A stretch of 64,000 bases of DNA, from contig NZ_CP107869.1 in assembly GCF_036013645.1 (NCBI RefSeq), positions 2,976,001-3,040,000 of the forward strand. Reading direction: 5' to 3'. The DNA comes from Streptomyces sp. NBC_00490 (lineage in GTDB: Bacteria > Actinomycetota > Actinomycetes > Streptomycetales > Streptomycetaceae). The first letter of the stretch is position 1; each line of letters opens with the position of its first letter. The position numbers and the translations under genes are program-made. Positions 8,479-17,040 of the stretch are shown piece after piece. Below the pieces are notes generated by a model, which saw nothing but the letters and a program-made list of their open reading frames with translations, was not told where the DNA came from and searched no databases.

Positions 8479-10008
8479 CTATCGCTCCAGCTGCCCGTTG
8501 AACCGACGAGGCAGCCCCAACGGGTTGTCATCCCGCAACTCCACCGGCAGCAGAGCCTCCGGCGTCGTCTGATAGACAACCGGCCGCATCCACCGCTCAA
8601 TAGCCGTACCACCGACCGACGTCGACGTGGACGTCGTAGCCGGGTACGGACCGCCGTGATGCTGAGCCGCCGCCACGGCAACCCCGGTCGGCCACCCATT
8701 GACCAGCACACGCCCCGCCAGCGGCGTCAGCTCCGCCAGGATCTCCGTGCCACGCCCCTTGCCCTCGGTCTCCTCGGTCGACAGATGCACCGTCGCGGTG
8801 AGATTGCCCGGCAGCCGCGACAGCACGGCCCGCGCCTGCGCGTCGTCGTCGTAGCGCGCCACGACCGTCACCGGACCGAAGCACTCCTCCAGGAGCAGAT
8901 CGTGCTCGCCCTCGGCGGCCAGCTTGTCCGCCGGCACCGTCAGGAAGCCCGCGCTGACCGTGTGGTCACCGCCGGAGCCCGGCGTGACCGGCGTCTCCAC
9001 GTCGGCCAGTCCGGCGCGCTCGGCGACCCCGGCGATGAAGTTGTCCCGCATCCGGTGGTCGAGCAGCACGCCCGCGTCGGTGTCGCTGACGGCGTCCGTG
9101 AGGGACTTGACCACGCCGTCACCGGCTGCACCCGACGGCACCAGCACCAGGCCCGGCTTCACACAGAACTGGCCGACGCCCAGCGTCATGGAGCCCGCGA
9201 GGCCCGTACCGATGGCCTCGGCGCGCTCGGCGGCCGCGGCCTCGGTGACGACGACGGGGTTCAGGGAGCCCAGCTCGCCGTGGAAGGGGATCGGGACCGG
9301 ACGGGCGGCGGCCGCGTCGAAGAGGGCCCGCCCGCCACGGATGGACCCGGTGAAGCCGGCCGCGGCGATCAACGGGTGCTTGATCAGCTCGATACCGGCC
9401 TCGAAGCCGTGCACGAGACCGAGCACGCTCTCGGGGATGCCGTGCTCGGCGGCGGCCCGGCGCAGGACCGCCGCGACCAGCTCGGACAGGCCCGGGTGGT
9501 CGGGGTGCGACTTGACGACGACCGGGTTGCCGGCCGCCAGCGCGCTCGCGGTGTCACCGCCGGCGACGGAGAACGCGAAGGGGAAGTTGGAGGCCGAGTA
9601 GACGGCGACGACGCCGAGCGGCACCTTGTAGCGGCGCAGGTCCGGGATCGGCGGGGTCGCGGTGTCGTCGGGGTGGTTGATCACGACGTCGAGGAAGGCG
9701 CCCTCGTCGACGATGTCGGCGAAGGCCCGCAGCTGATAGCTGGTGCGGGCGAGTTCGCCGGTGAGCCGGACCGGGCCGAGCGCGGTCTCGGCGTCCGCGG
9801 CCTCGACGAGCTGGTCCTTGGCGGCCTGCAGCTTGTCGGCCGCGGTACGCAGGAAAGCGGCGCGGACCGTACGGTCGGCGAGGGCGCCACGGGCGTCGTG
9901 CGCAGCCCGGACGGTGGCGTCCACCTCCTGGGCGGTAGCCTCCACGGCAACCTGCTCACGCTGCTTCCCGGTTCGGGGGTCGACACTCCAGACTGGTGCT
10001 GCTGCCAC
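8479..10008 (-). CDS. 2-oxoglutarate semialdehyde (2,5-dioxovalerate) dehydrogenase
   Basis: The 509-residue NAD(P)-dependent aldehyde dehydrogenase belongs to the ketoglutarate-semialdehyde branch. YSASNFPFAFSVAGGDTAS carries the oxyanion Asn141, Glu245 is in PFHGELGSLNP and the catalytic Cys282 is in GVGQFCVKPG. It oxidises 2-oxoglutarate semialdehyde, the last intermediate of galacturonate/galactarate and pentonate oxidation, to 2-oxoglutarate. KdgD and uronate dehydrogenase genes at 49-51 kb would supply that substrate. GTG 10008 is chosen because GGAGGGA lies six bases upstream; GTG 10023 overlaps that site. It is divergent from an IclR regulator, with a candidate operator at 10051-10066. 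Confidence 0.87.
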   Translation of the reverse strand: MAAAPVWSVDPRTGKQREQVAVEATAQEVDATVRAAHDARGALADRTVRAAFLRTAADKLQAAKDQLVEAADAETALGPVRLTGELARTSYQLRAFADIVDEGAFLDVVINHPDDTATPPIPDLRRYKVPLGVVAVYSASNFPFAFSVAGGDTASALAAGNPVVVKSHPDHPGLSELVAAVLRRAAAEHGIPESVLGLVHGFEAGIELIKHPLIAAAGFTGSIRGGRALFDAAAARPVPIPFHGELGSLNPVVVTEAAAAERAEAIGTGLAGSMTLGVGQFCVKPGLVLVPSGAAGDGVVKSLTDAVSDTDAGVLLDHRMRDNFIAGVAERAGLADVETPVTPGSGGDHTVSAGFLTVPADKLAAEGEHDLLLEECFGPVTVVARYDDDAQARAVLSRLPGNLTATVHLSTEETEGKGRGTEILAELTPLAGRVLVNGWPTGVAVAAAQHHGGPYPATTSTSTSVGGTAIERWMRPVVYQTTPEALLPVELRDDNPLGLPRRFNGQLER

Positions 10009-10050
10009 CGCGGGTCCCTCCACACAGTTCCTAGGTCATCCACCAGGGTC

Positions 10051-10066
10051 GTTCGATATACTGAAC
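10051..10066. promoter_or_regulatory. Candidate IclR operator overlapping a -10 box
   Basis: GTTCGATATACTGAAC is an imperfect palindrome midway between the divergent dehydrogenase and iclR starts. It contains TATACT (10057-10062), a good rightward -10 box. A related 16-mer occurs at 50081-50096 between kdgD and udh. Confidence 0.5.
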
Positions 10067-10130
10067 GCTGTCTCTGATGGTGAATATGCTGTTGGAGACT
10101 ATTTCCCGTCCAACGAAGGGGTCAAGGGCG

Positions 10131-10904
10131 ATGTCGGCAGGCGAGACGGGCGGCGGGGCGCAGGTCAAGTCCGCGGTACGGACGGTTGAACTGCTCGAAT
10201 ACTTCGCCGGACGCCCCGGCATGCACTCCCTCGCGGCGGTCCAGGAGGCCGTCGGATATCCGAAGTCCAGCCTCTACATGCTGCTGCGCACGCTGGTGGA
10301 GCTGGGCTGGGTGGAGACGGACGCGACGGGCACGCGGTACGGCATCGGGGTGCGGGCGCTGCTGGTCGGCACGTCGTACATCGACGGCGACGAGGTGGTC
10401 GCGGCGGCGCGTCCGACGCTGGACCGGCTGTCGGACGACACGACCGAGACCATCCACCTGGCGCGTCTGGACGGCACGAACGTGGTCTACCTGGCCACGC
10501 GGCAGTCGCAGCACTATCTGCGGCCCTTCACCCGGGTCGGCCGCCGGCTCCCGGCGCACTCCACCTCCCTCGGCAAGGCGCTGCTGAGCACCTACACCGA
10601 CGAGCAGGTCCGCAAGATGCTCCCGGAGACACTGCCCGCGCTCACCGAGAACACGATCACCGACCGGGAGAAGCTCATCGAGGAGCTGCACCTGGTGCGG
10701 GAGCAGGGCTTCGCCGTGGACCGCGAGGAGAACACGCTGGGGCTGCGCTGCTTCGGCGTGGCGATCCCCTACCGGACCCCCGCGCGGGACGCGATCAGCT
10801 GCTCGGTGCCGGTGGCCCGGCTCACCCCGGCGCACGAACAGATGGTGAAGGACGCGCTGTTCGACGCACGGGACCGGCTGACACTGGCCACCCGTAGGCT
10901 CTGA
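10131..10904 (+). CDS. IclR family transcriptional regulator
   Basis: The 257-residue protein has an N-terminal winged helix (about 10-70; VKSAVRTVELLEYFAGRPG, YPKSSLYMLLRTLVELGW) and a C-terminal IclR effector domain (about 85-255; HSTSLGKALLSTYTDEQVR, LRCFGVAIPYRTPA). ATG 10131 is preferred (GAAGGGG at 10114-10120); ATG 10077 would add 18 residues and lies only a few bases past the predicted -10. It is divergent from the ketoglutarate-semialdehyde dehydrogenase gene, making it the likely repressor of that gene and, from motif similarity, perhaps of kdgD/udh. A sugar-acid ligand is likely but unproven. Confidence 0.88.
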   Translation: MSAGETGGGAQVKSAVRTVELLEYFAGRPGMHSLAAVQEAVGYPKSSLYMLLRTLVELGWVETDATGTRYGIGVRALLVGTSYIDGDEVVAAARPTLDRLSDDTTETIHLARLDGTNVVYLATRQSQHYLRPFTRVGRRLPAHSTSLGKALLSTYTDEQVRKMLPETLPALTENTITDREKLIEELHLVREQGFAVDREENTLGLRCFGVAIPYRTPARDAISCSVPVARLTPAHEQMVKDALFDARDRLTLATRRL

Positions 10905-10907
10905 GGC

Positions 10908-11378
10908 ATGCAGATCACGCTCCGAGAGGTCCACGACAGTGATCTGCCGGTGTTCTTCCGGCAGATGAACGATCCCGAAGCCCTGCACATGGCGGCCTTC
11001 ACCTCGCAGGACCCGACCGACCGGGACGCCTTCGACGCCCACTGGAAACGGATCCGGGCCTCCGACGCCGTACATCGCACGGTCCTGGTGGACGGGGACG
11101 TGGTGGGCAGCGCGTCGGTGTACGGCGAGCCGAACGAGCGCGAGGTGACGTACTGGATCGACCGCGCGTACTGGGGCCGCGGCATCGCCACGGCGGCCCT
11201 GCGCGAGCTGGTGACCCAGGTGCCCGAGCGCCCGCTGTACGCCCGCGCCGCCGCCGACAACGCCGGCTCCCGGCGCGTGCTGGAGAAGTGCGGGTTCCGG
11301 CTGACGGCCCATGCGCGGGGGTACGCGAACGCGCGCGGCGAGGAGATCGACGAGGTCGTCCTGACGCTGGACGGCTGA
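10908..11378 (+). CDS. GNAT family N-acetyltransferase
   Basis: The 156-residue acetyltransferase of the RimJ/RimL-like shape has an N-terminal LREVHDSDLPVFFRQMNDPE, acetyl-CoA loop YWGRGIATAALRELV and AADNAGSRRVLEKCGFRL near the C-terminus. It begins three bases after the iclR stop, so it is cotranscribed with that regulator. The acceptor molecule is unknown and no functional link to uronate metabolism is evident. Confidence 0.85.
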   Translation: MQITLREVHDSDLPVFFRQMNDPEALHMAAFTSQDPTDRDAFDAHWKRIRASDAVHRTVLVDGDVVGSASVYGEPNEREVTYWIDRAYWGRGIATAALRELVTQVPERPLYARAAADNAGSRRVLEKCGFRLTAHARGYANARGEEIDEVVLTLDG

Positions 11379-11459
11379 CGGCGCCGCGTATGAACGTCCC
11401 ATGAGAAACGCGGACACACGGGAACGATTCGCGGTGCTCCGCTCGTCTACCTGAGCGGG

Positions 11460-12908
11460 ATGAACAAGACGATCAGGCGCGCCTCGGTCTTCGCGCTGCT
11501 GCTGGTGTTCGCTCTGCTGCTGCGAGCGACCTGGGTGCAGTTCTACGACGGCCAGGCGCTCGCGGACGACAACGACAACCGGCGGAACGCGATCGAGACG
11601 TACTCGTCGCCGCTCGGGAACATCATCGTGGCCGGTGAGTCGATCACCGGTTCCGCGCAGACGAAGGGCAGCGACCTCAGATACAAGCGCACCTACAAGG
11701 ACGGTGAGCTGTACGCCGCGGTGACGGGTTACGCCTCGCAGGCCTACGCCCCGACCCAGCTGGAAGGCATCTACACCGACCTTCTCAACGGCTCGGACAG
11801 CCGGCTGAAGTCCGTCATGGACACGGTGACCAACCAGCGCGCCGAGCCCGGCAACGTGGTCACCACGATCGACCCGGACGTGCAGAAGGCGGCCTATGAG
11901 GCGCTCGGCGACAAGCAGGGCGCGGCCGTCGCGATCGATCCGGCGACCGGCAAGATCCTGGCCGTCGTGTCGACCCCGTCGTACGACCCGTCCTCGCTGA
12001 CCGACGCCAACACGGCCGGTTCGGCCTGGAAGAAGCTCACCACGGACGCCGACAAGCCGCTGACCAACCGCGCGCTGCGGCAGCCGGTGGCGCCGGGTTC
12101 GACGTTCAAGCTGGTCGTGGCGGCGGCCGCGCTGGAGGACGGTCTGTACTCGTCGGTGGACGAGAAAACCGAGAGCCCGGACCCGTACCGGCTGCCGGGC
12201 ACGGTGACCGATCTGGAGAACGAGAACAAGTCCGCGCCCTGCGAGAACGCCTCGATCCGCACCGCGCTCCAGTACTCCTGCAACAACGTGTTCGCGAAGA
12301 TGGCGTTCAATCTCGGCCAGGACAAGCTGCGGGCGATGGCGGAGAAGTTCGGCTTCAACGACGAGTCGCAGGACGTGCCCGTGCGGGCGTACACCAGCGT
12401 CTACCCGTCGGACATGAACGACTCGTCGACGGCCCTCACCGGCATCGGCCAGTTCGATGTCACCGCGACGCCGCTCCAGATGGCCATGGTGTCCGCGGCC
12501 ATCTCCAACGGCGGCAAGCTGGTCTCGCCGCACATGGTGTCGCAGATCACGGACAACGGCGGCGATGCGCTGGAGAACTACGACGACCAGGCGTCGACGA
12601 CCGAGGTCGTCAGCTCCGAGACCGCCGAGCAGCTCCAGTCCGCGATGCAGACGGTCGTCAAGGACGGCACCGGCACCAACGCGCAGATCGCCGGGGCGAC
12701 CGTCGGCGGCAAGACGGGTACCGCACAGCGCGGCGAGAACAACAGCAAGTCGCCGTACGCCTGGTTCACGTCCTATGCCAAGTCAGGGGACAAGGAAGTC
12801 GCCGTGGCGGTCCTCGTCGAGCAGTCGGACGCGGCCCGCTCCGAAGTGAGCGGCAACGGCCTGGCGGCCCCGGTGGCCAGGGCGATGATGAAAGCGGCGA
12901 TCAGCTAG
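11460..12908 (+). CDS. Penicillin-binding transpeptidase (PbpA-like class B PBP)
   Basis: The 482-residue protein has one N-terminal membrane anchor (about 8-24), a short dimerisation region and a transpeptidase domain with all three active-site motifs: Ser214-Thr-Phe-Lys217 (PGSTFK), Ser273-Cys-Asn275 (YSCNN) and Lys418-Thr-Gly420 (GGKTGTAQ). It cross-links peptidoglycan on the outer face of the membrane. The length and the absence of a PASTA tail resemble actinobacterial PbpA. The gene is monocistronic, ending in a strong hairpin shared with the opposing permease gene. Confidence 0.92.
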   Translation: MNKTIRRASVFALLLVFALLLRATWVQFYDGQALADDNDNRRNAIETYSSPLGNIIVAGESITGSAQTKGSDLRYKRTYKDGELYAAVTGYASQAYAPTQLEGIYTDLLNGSDSRLKSVMDTVTNQRAEPGNVVTTIDPDVQKAAYEALGDKQGAAVAIDPATGKILAVVSTPSYDPSSLTDANTAGSAWKKLTTDADKPLTNRALRQPVAPGSTFKLVVAAAALEDGLYSSVDEKTESPDPYRLPGTVTDLENENKSAPCENASIRTALQYSCNNVFAKMAFNLGQDKLRAMAEKFGFNDESQDVPVRAYTSVYPSDMNDSSTALTGIGQFDVTATPLQMAMVSAAISNGGKLVSPHMVSQITDNGGDALENYDDQASTTEVVSSETAEQLQSAMQTVVKDGTGTNAQIAGATVGGKTGTAQRGENNSKSPYAWFTSYAKSGDKEVAVAVLVEQSDAARSEVSGNGLAAPVARAMMKAAIS

Positions 12909-12917
12909 GCGCCCCCA

Positions 12918-12960
12918 GGGGCGCGGGGAACTGCGCGACCAGCCACGACGAACCCGCGGC
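12918..12960 (+). repeat. Dispersed intergenic repeat, copy 2
   Basis: Same 20-base core as the other copies. Here the sequence is extended so that its second half becomes one arm of a perfect hairpin (12931-12971), converting the repeat into a terminator between convergent genes. Confidence 0.9.
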
Positions 12961-12971
12961 TGGTCGCGCAG
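12931..12971. terminator. Bidirectional terminator built from the dispersed repeat
   Basis: Fourteen-base perfect inverted repeat, CTGCGCGACCAGCC (12931-12944) and GGCTGGTCGCGCAG (12958-12971), with a 13-base loop. It fills the 68-bp gap between the stops of the PBP gene and the NCS2 permease gene. Confidence 0.8.
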
Positions 12972-12976
12972 CGTCC

Positions 12977-14434
12977 TCACTTCGCGCCGAGGATCTGCTC
13001 GATCGGGTCGATCGCGAAGTAGATCAGGAACAGCACCGACGTCCCCCACAGCAGCCAGTGGATCTCCTTCGCCTTGCCGAGAACCATCTTGATCACGACG
13101 TAGGCGAGGAACCCCGCCCCGATGCCGTTGGTGATCGAGTACGTGAACGGCATCACGGCGATGGTGAGGAACGCCGGGATGGCGATCTCGTACTTCTCCC
13201 AGTCGATGTGCTTGACCTGGGTCATCATCAGGAAGCCGACGGCGACCAGCGCGGGGGCGGCCGCCTGGAGCGGGACGATGGTGAGCAGCGGGCCCAGGAA
13301 CAGGGCGAGGCCGAAGAGGCCACCGGTGATCAGGTTCGAGAAGCCGGTGCGCGACCCCTCGCCGACACCCGCCGCCGACTCGATGTACGACGTGGCGGAG
13401 GACGACGACGCCGCGCCGCCCGCGACCGCGGCGGCGCCGTCGATGAGCAGCACCCGGCCGAGGTTCGGGACCTTGCCCTCCTCGTCGAGGAGGCCCGCCT
13501 CCGCGCTGATGCCGACGACCGTGCCCATGGTGTCGAAGAAGTCGGACAGGATCAGCGTGAAGATCAGCAGGACGACGGTGATGACACTGACGTCGGCGGC
13601 GCTGAACGCCCCGAAGAGGCTGAAGTGACCGATCAGCCCGAAGTCCGGGGTGTCGACGAGCTTGTCGGGCCACGCGGGCGTGGTCAGGCCCCAGCTCTTG
13701 ATGTCAGCGGCCGAGTTGATGATCATCGCGATGATCGTCATGGTCACGATGCTGATCAGGATGGCGCCCTTGACCTTGCGGGCGAGCAGTCCGATCGTCA
13801 GCAGCACACCGAGACAGAAGACGAGAATCGGCCATCCGGAGAGGGTGCCGGTGCCGCCGAGCTGGACCGGCACGGTGGTGTTCGCGGCGTCGGGGATCCG
13901 GCTGACGAAGCCGGCGTCGACGAAGCCGATGAAGGCGATGAACAGGCCGATGCCGACACTGATCGCCTGCTTGAGCGGCTGCGGGATGGCGTGCATGACG
14001 GCCTCGCGCAGACCGGTCACCACCAGGACGCAGATCAGCAGGCCCTCGAGGACGACGAGGCCCATCGCGTCGTCCCAGCTCATCAGCGGGGCGATCTGGA
14101 AGGCGACGACTGCATTCAATCCGAGGCCTGCGGCGAGCGCGAGGGGCAGGTTTCCGCCGACGCCCATGATGATCGTCATCACCGCGGCCACCAGGGCGGT
14201 GGCGGTGGTGAGTTGGACCGGGTCGAGGGTGTCGCCGAACTTGTCCTTGGCGCTGCCCAGGATGATGGGATTCAGGACAAGGATGTAGGCCATCGTGAAG
14301 AATGTGGCGAAGCCGCCGCGTATCTCGCGGGCGAAGGTGGATCCCCGCTCGGAGATCCTGAAGTACCGGTCGACGCCGTTCGCCGCTGGTGGCGGGCCGC
14401 TCGGCCGGTCGGCCACCTTCTGCGTGTCGGACAT
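12977..14434 (-). CDS. AzgA-type NCS2 purine permease (adenine/guanine/hypoxanthine)
   Basis: The 485-residue polytopic membrane protein has about 12-14 hydrophobic segments. AzgA-branch hallmarks are the start RYFRISERGSTFAREIRGG, the FTMAYILVLNPIIL helix, GLGLNAVVAF, and the transport-site region SDFFDTMGTVVGISAEAGL followed by SATSYIESAAGVGEGSRTG. It imports purine bases by proton symport. It is monocistronic and convergent with the PBP gene. I looked for a purine riboswitch in the 236-bp region upstream and found no recognisable purine aptamer. Confidence 0.9.
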   Translation of the reverse strand: MSDTQKVADRPSGPPPAANGVDRYFRISERGSTFAREIRGGFATFFTMAYILVLNPIILGSAKDKFGDTLDPVQLTTATALVAAVMTIIMGVGGNLPLALAAGLGLNAVVAFQIAPLMSWDDAMGLVVLEGLLICVLVVTGLREAVMHAIPQPLKQAISVGIGLFIAFIGFVDAGFVSRIPDAANTTVPVQLGGTGTLSGWPILVFCLGVLLTIGLLARKVKGAILISIVTMTIIAMIINSAADIKSWGLTTPAWPDKLVDTPDFGLIGHFSLFGAFSAADVSVITVVLLIFTLILSDFFDTMGTVVGISAEAGLLDEEGKVPNLGRVLLIDGAAAVAGGAASSSSATSYIESAAGVGEGSRTGFSNLITGGLFGLALFLGPLLTIVPLQAAAPALVAVGFLMMTQVKHIDWEKYEIAIPAFLTIAVMPFTYSITNGIGAGFLAYVVIKMVLGKAKEIHWLLWGTSVLFLIYFAIDPIEQILGAK

Positions 14435-14628
14435 GGCTGTTGCTCCTTGTTGCCTGATTGATCTGTGCGCGGATGCTGGCTGGATTGTTCCCGTGTTGAA
14501 CGCGCTTCAGGTTTTCAACGTGTTACGGAATCGGGGTCCGGTGGGCCAGACTGCGTTCGAAGCCCCGTACGAACCACGAGGTTGATCACTGCTACGCTTC
14601 CGGATCTCGTCCGGGTCACCTCCGGATG

Positions 14629-14650
14629 ATCACATGTCATTCACATGACA
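14629..14650. promoter_or_regulatory. Direct and inverted repeats just upstream of the SigE-type sigma gene
   Basis: TGTCAT (14635-14640) and ATGACA (14645-14650) form an inverted repeat. TCACATG occurs twice, 11 bases apart (14630 and 14641). The element ends seven bases before the GGGAGG ribosome-binding site (14657-14662) of the sigma gene. Confidence 0.4.
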
Positions 14651-14670
14651 GGCACTGGGAGGTTTCGCCC

Positions 14671-15237
14671 GTGGGCACGGTCGTCGACGACGCAGCCTCC
14701 GTGGAGTTCCATGCCTTCTTCGAGCGCCACTACGCCGAACTGTCCCGTCTCGCCCATCTGCTGACCGGCGAGTCGGATGCCGCCGACGATCTCGCGGCGG
14801 ACGCGCTGCTCGCGCTCTGGAACCGCTGGGACCGGGTGCGCGCGGCCGACCATCCGGCAGCGTACGCCCGCGGTGTCGTCGCCAATCTCGCCCGCACCCG
14901 CATCCGCAGCGCGGTCCGTGAGCGCCGCCGGATCGCCCTGTTCTGGTCGCAGCGCGAGGAGAAGATCGAAAACCCGGACATAGCGGGTGTCGTGGACGTC
15001 CAAGAGGCGCTGCGCAGGCTGCCGTTCCGTAAACGGGCGTGCGTGGTCCTGCGGCACGCGTTCGACCTGTCGGAGAAGGACACCGCTCTCGCCCTCGGTG
15101 TTTCCGTGGGTACGGTTAAGTCCCAGACGTCCAAGGGCATGGCGGAACTGCAGCGGCTGCTCGGTGCCCAGGGCGTACCGCAGAGGGTGCACGCGGCGAT
15201 GGCGCGCGGCGGCGAGACCGGAGGACGGAACCGATGA
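14671..15237 (+). CDS. SigE-family ECF sigma factor
   Basis: The 188-residue short ECF sigma factor has region 2 with FFERHYAELSRLAHLLTGE and AADDLAADALLALWNRWDRV, then region 4 with RLPFRKRACVVLRHAFDLS and ALALGVSVGTVKSQTSKG, typical of the actinobacterial SigE family. GTG 14671 is chosen because GGGAGG lies eight bases upstream; an in-frame ATG at 14626 has no ribosome site and adds unrelated residues. It is coupled by an ATGA overlap to a membrane protein that is probably its anti-sigma factor. Confidence 0.9.
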   Translation: MGTVVDDAASVEFHAFFERHYAELSRLAHLLTGESDAADDLAADALLALWNRWDRVRAADHPAAYARGVVANLARTRIRSAVRERRRIALFWSQREEKIENPDIAGVVDVQEALRRLPFRKRACVVLRHAFDLSEKDTALALGVSVGTVKSQTSKGMAELQRLLGAQGVPQRVHAAMARGGETGGRNR

Positions 15238-16094
15238 GGCAGCAGGACGTGCACGACGAGCTGCGCGCCCGGCTGCACGAGGCGGCCGGACAGCACGAGC
15301 CCGATCGCGCGCGCATCCTGGCGCGGATCGAGCGCGGCATGGCCGAGGAGGTCCGCCCGGACCACCGGGCGACCCGTCCGCCGGTGTTCGGCTGGGTGCG
15401 GGTGGTCAGCGCCACGGCCGCGGTCGCGTGCGTGCTCGGCGTCGGCGGCTACGCGGTGGCCTCGGCCGTGAAGGACGACGCCCCGCAGCAGACCGTGGCG
15501 ACCACGGCGACCCCCGAGCCGTCGCCGGACGCGACGAGCCGGGCGCCGGTCGAACCGGCCGACCCGTCGCCGGGCGAGGCCCAGGAGACCGGCAAGCCCA
15601 GCGGCACCCCCACGCGCCAGCAGCCCTCCGCGACCCCCACCGCCCGGCCCCCGGTCACCGCCGCCGGCGAGGAGGACGGCCCCCTGTGGTCGGACGGCTC
15701 GGTCGACCCGCACAGCAACGACTTCTGGGCACAGAGCGACATCACCCTGAAGACCTCCGAGGAACTGACCGCGCTCACCGTGCAGTTGAAGGTCGCGCAG
15801 ACCGGCGGCGTCACCTCGACCGGTGCCTGGCGCTCGCCGCCCGAGGACGACTTCACGCTGACGACCGAGGAGAAGGACGGCTTCCTCGTCTACACCTGGA
15901 CGCTCAAGGAGGGCCGCAAGGTCGCCAAGGGCGAGTGGGTGTTCGCGGGGCAGTACGACCATGAGCGCGGCGGCCGCGACGCGGCGGCCGACCGGTACAC
16001 CGCGACCGGCACCGCGGGCGGCGAACAGCTCGCGGTGAAGGGCGACTTCGCCTCCCACTCGGGCGGCGACGCGTCCTCCGACGGGGATTCGTAA
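15234..16094 (+). CDS. Putative membrane anti-sigma factor
   Basis: The 286-residue single-pass protein has a cytoplasmic helical N-terminus (about 1-58), a transmembrane segment (about 62-82, VVSATAAVACVLGVGGYAVA), an extracellular Pro/Thr/Ala-rich spacer (about 90-150) and a folded C-terminal domain starting at DGSVDPHSNDFWAQSDITLK. Its ATG overlaps the sigma-gene stop by four bases, the standard coupling of sigma and anti-sigma. The outer domain has no recognised ligand. Placement before a pectate lyase gene may be coincidence, but an envelope or substrate sensor is conceivable. Confidence 0.65.
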   Translation: MRQQDVHDELRARLHEAAGQHEPDRARILARIERGMAEEVRPDHRATRPPVFGWVRVVSATAAVACVLGVGGYAVASAVKDDAPQQTVATTATPEPSPDATSRAPVEPADPSPGEAQETGKPSGTPTRQQPSATPTARPPVTAAGEEDGPLWSDGSVDPHSNDFWAQSDITLKTSEELTALTVQLKVAQTGGVTSTGAWRSPPEDDFTLTTEEKDGFLVYTWTLKEGRKVAKGEWVFAGQYDHERGGRDAAADRYTATGTAGGEQLAVKGDFASHSGGDASSDGDS

Positions 16095-16178
16095 AGAAAT
16101 TCCGCAGACGCGGCAACCCTTTCCCTCACCCGTGGCGACCAGGAGCCGTAAGGATCCTCTCCCACGCAAGGAACGGGC

Positions 16179-17009
16179 ATGACTGCACGAGCTGAACAGC
16201 GCGTCCGCCACCGCCGCCAGGTCTCCAAGCGCCGGGCGGTGATCGCCGGAGCCTCGGCCCTCGGTCTCACGGGTGCGGCGATCGTCACGACGACGATGCT
16301 GTCCTCCGCGAGCGCCGCGTCCTCCTGGCCGACCGCCACCGGCAAGCAGGCCGTGAGCAGCACCATCAAGGTCACGGGCACCTACAACGGCGGCTACAAG
16401 CAGTTCTACGGCAGCGGCGCCCTCGGCGGCGACAGTCAGGACGAGGGCCAGGACCCGGTCTTCCAGCTGGCGGACGGTGCCGTCCTGAAGAACGTGATCA
16501 TCGGCACCCCGGCCGCGGACGGCGTCCACTGCCTGGGCAGCTGCACGCTGCAGAACGTGTGGTGGACGGATGTCGGCGAGGACGCGGCGACCTTCAAGGG
16601 CAAGTCCTCCTCGTCCGTGTACACGGTCTACGGCGGCGGCGCGAAGAACGGCTCGGACAAGGTCCTGCAGTTCAACGGCGCCGGCAAGCTGGTCGTCTCC
16701 AAGTTCCAGGTCGAGAACTCCGGCAAGCTGGTGCGCAGTTGCGGCAACTGCTCCACGCAGTACAAGCGCACGATCATCCTCAACGACGTGGACGTGACCG
16801 CGCCGATGAACGCGATCGTGGGCATCAACACGAACTACGGCGACACCGCCGCGCTGCGCAAGGTCCGTATCCACGGCGACAGCGGCAAGAAGATCAAGAC
16901 CTGTGTCCGCTTCAAGGGCAACAACACGGGCGCCGAACCGGCCCAGATCGGTACCGGTGCCGACGGAACCTTCTGCAAGTTCTCTTCCTCTGACATTTCG
17001 TACGAGTGA
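16179..17009 (+). CDS. Pectate lyase, PL3 family, secreted
   Basis: The 276-residue secreted enzyme has a long positively charged N-terminus, hydrophobic core and an ASA site around residue 47, then the PL3 right-handed beta-helix. Family strings include GAVLKNVIIGTPAADGVHC, NVWWTDVGEDAATFKG, GKLVRSCGNCSTQYKRT and KTCVRFKGNNTG, with the conserved cysteine pairs. It cleaves de-esterified homogalacturonan by beta-elimination with Ca2+. It is the first gene of the pectin locus on the plus strand, directly before the rhamnogalacturonan lyase gene. Confidence 0.93.
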   Translation: MTARAEQRVRHRRQVSKRRAVIAGASALGLTGAAIVTTTMLSSASAASSWPTATGKQAVSSTIKVTGTYNGGYKQFYGSGALGGDSQDEGQDPVFQLADGAVLKNVIIGTPAADGVHCLGSCTLQNVWWTDVGEDAATFKGKSSSSVYTVYGGGAKNGSDKVLQFNGAGKLVVSKFQVENSGKLVRSCGNCSTQYKRTIILNDVDVTAPMNAIVGINTNYGDTAALRKVRIHGDSGKKIKTCVRFKGNNTGAEPAQIGTGADGTFCKFSSSDISYE

Positions 17010-17040
17010 GTGATCCTTCAAGCATGACGGAGTCATCCCC

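Noticed and set aside
14435..14670. Purine riboswitch upstream of the NCS2 permease gene
   Set aside because: No three-way junction with the conserved purine-aptamer loops could be found.
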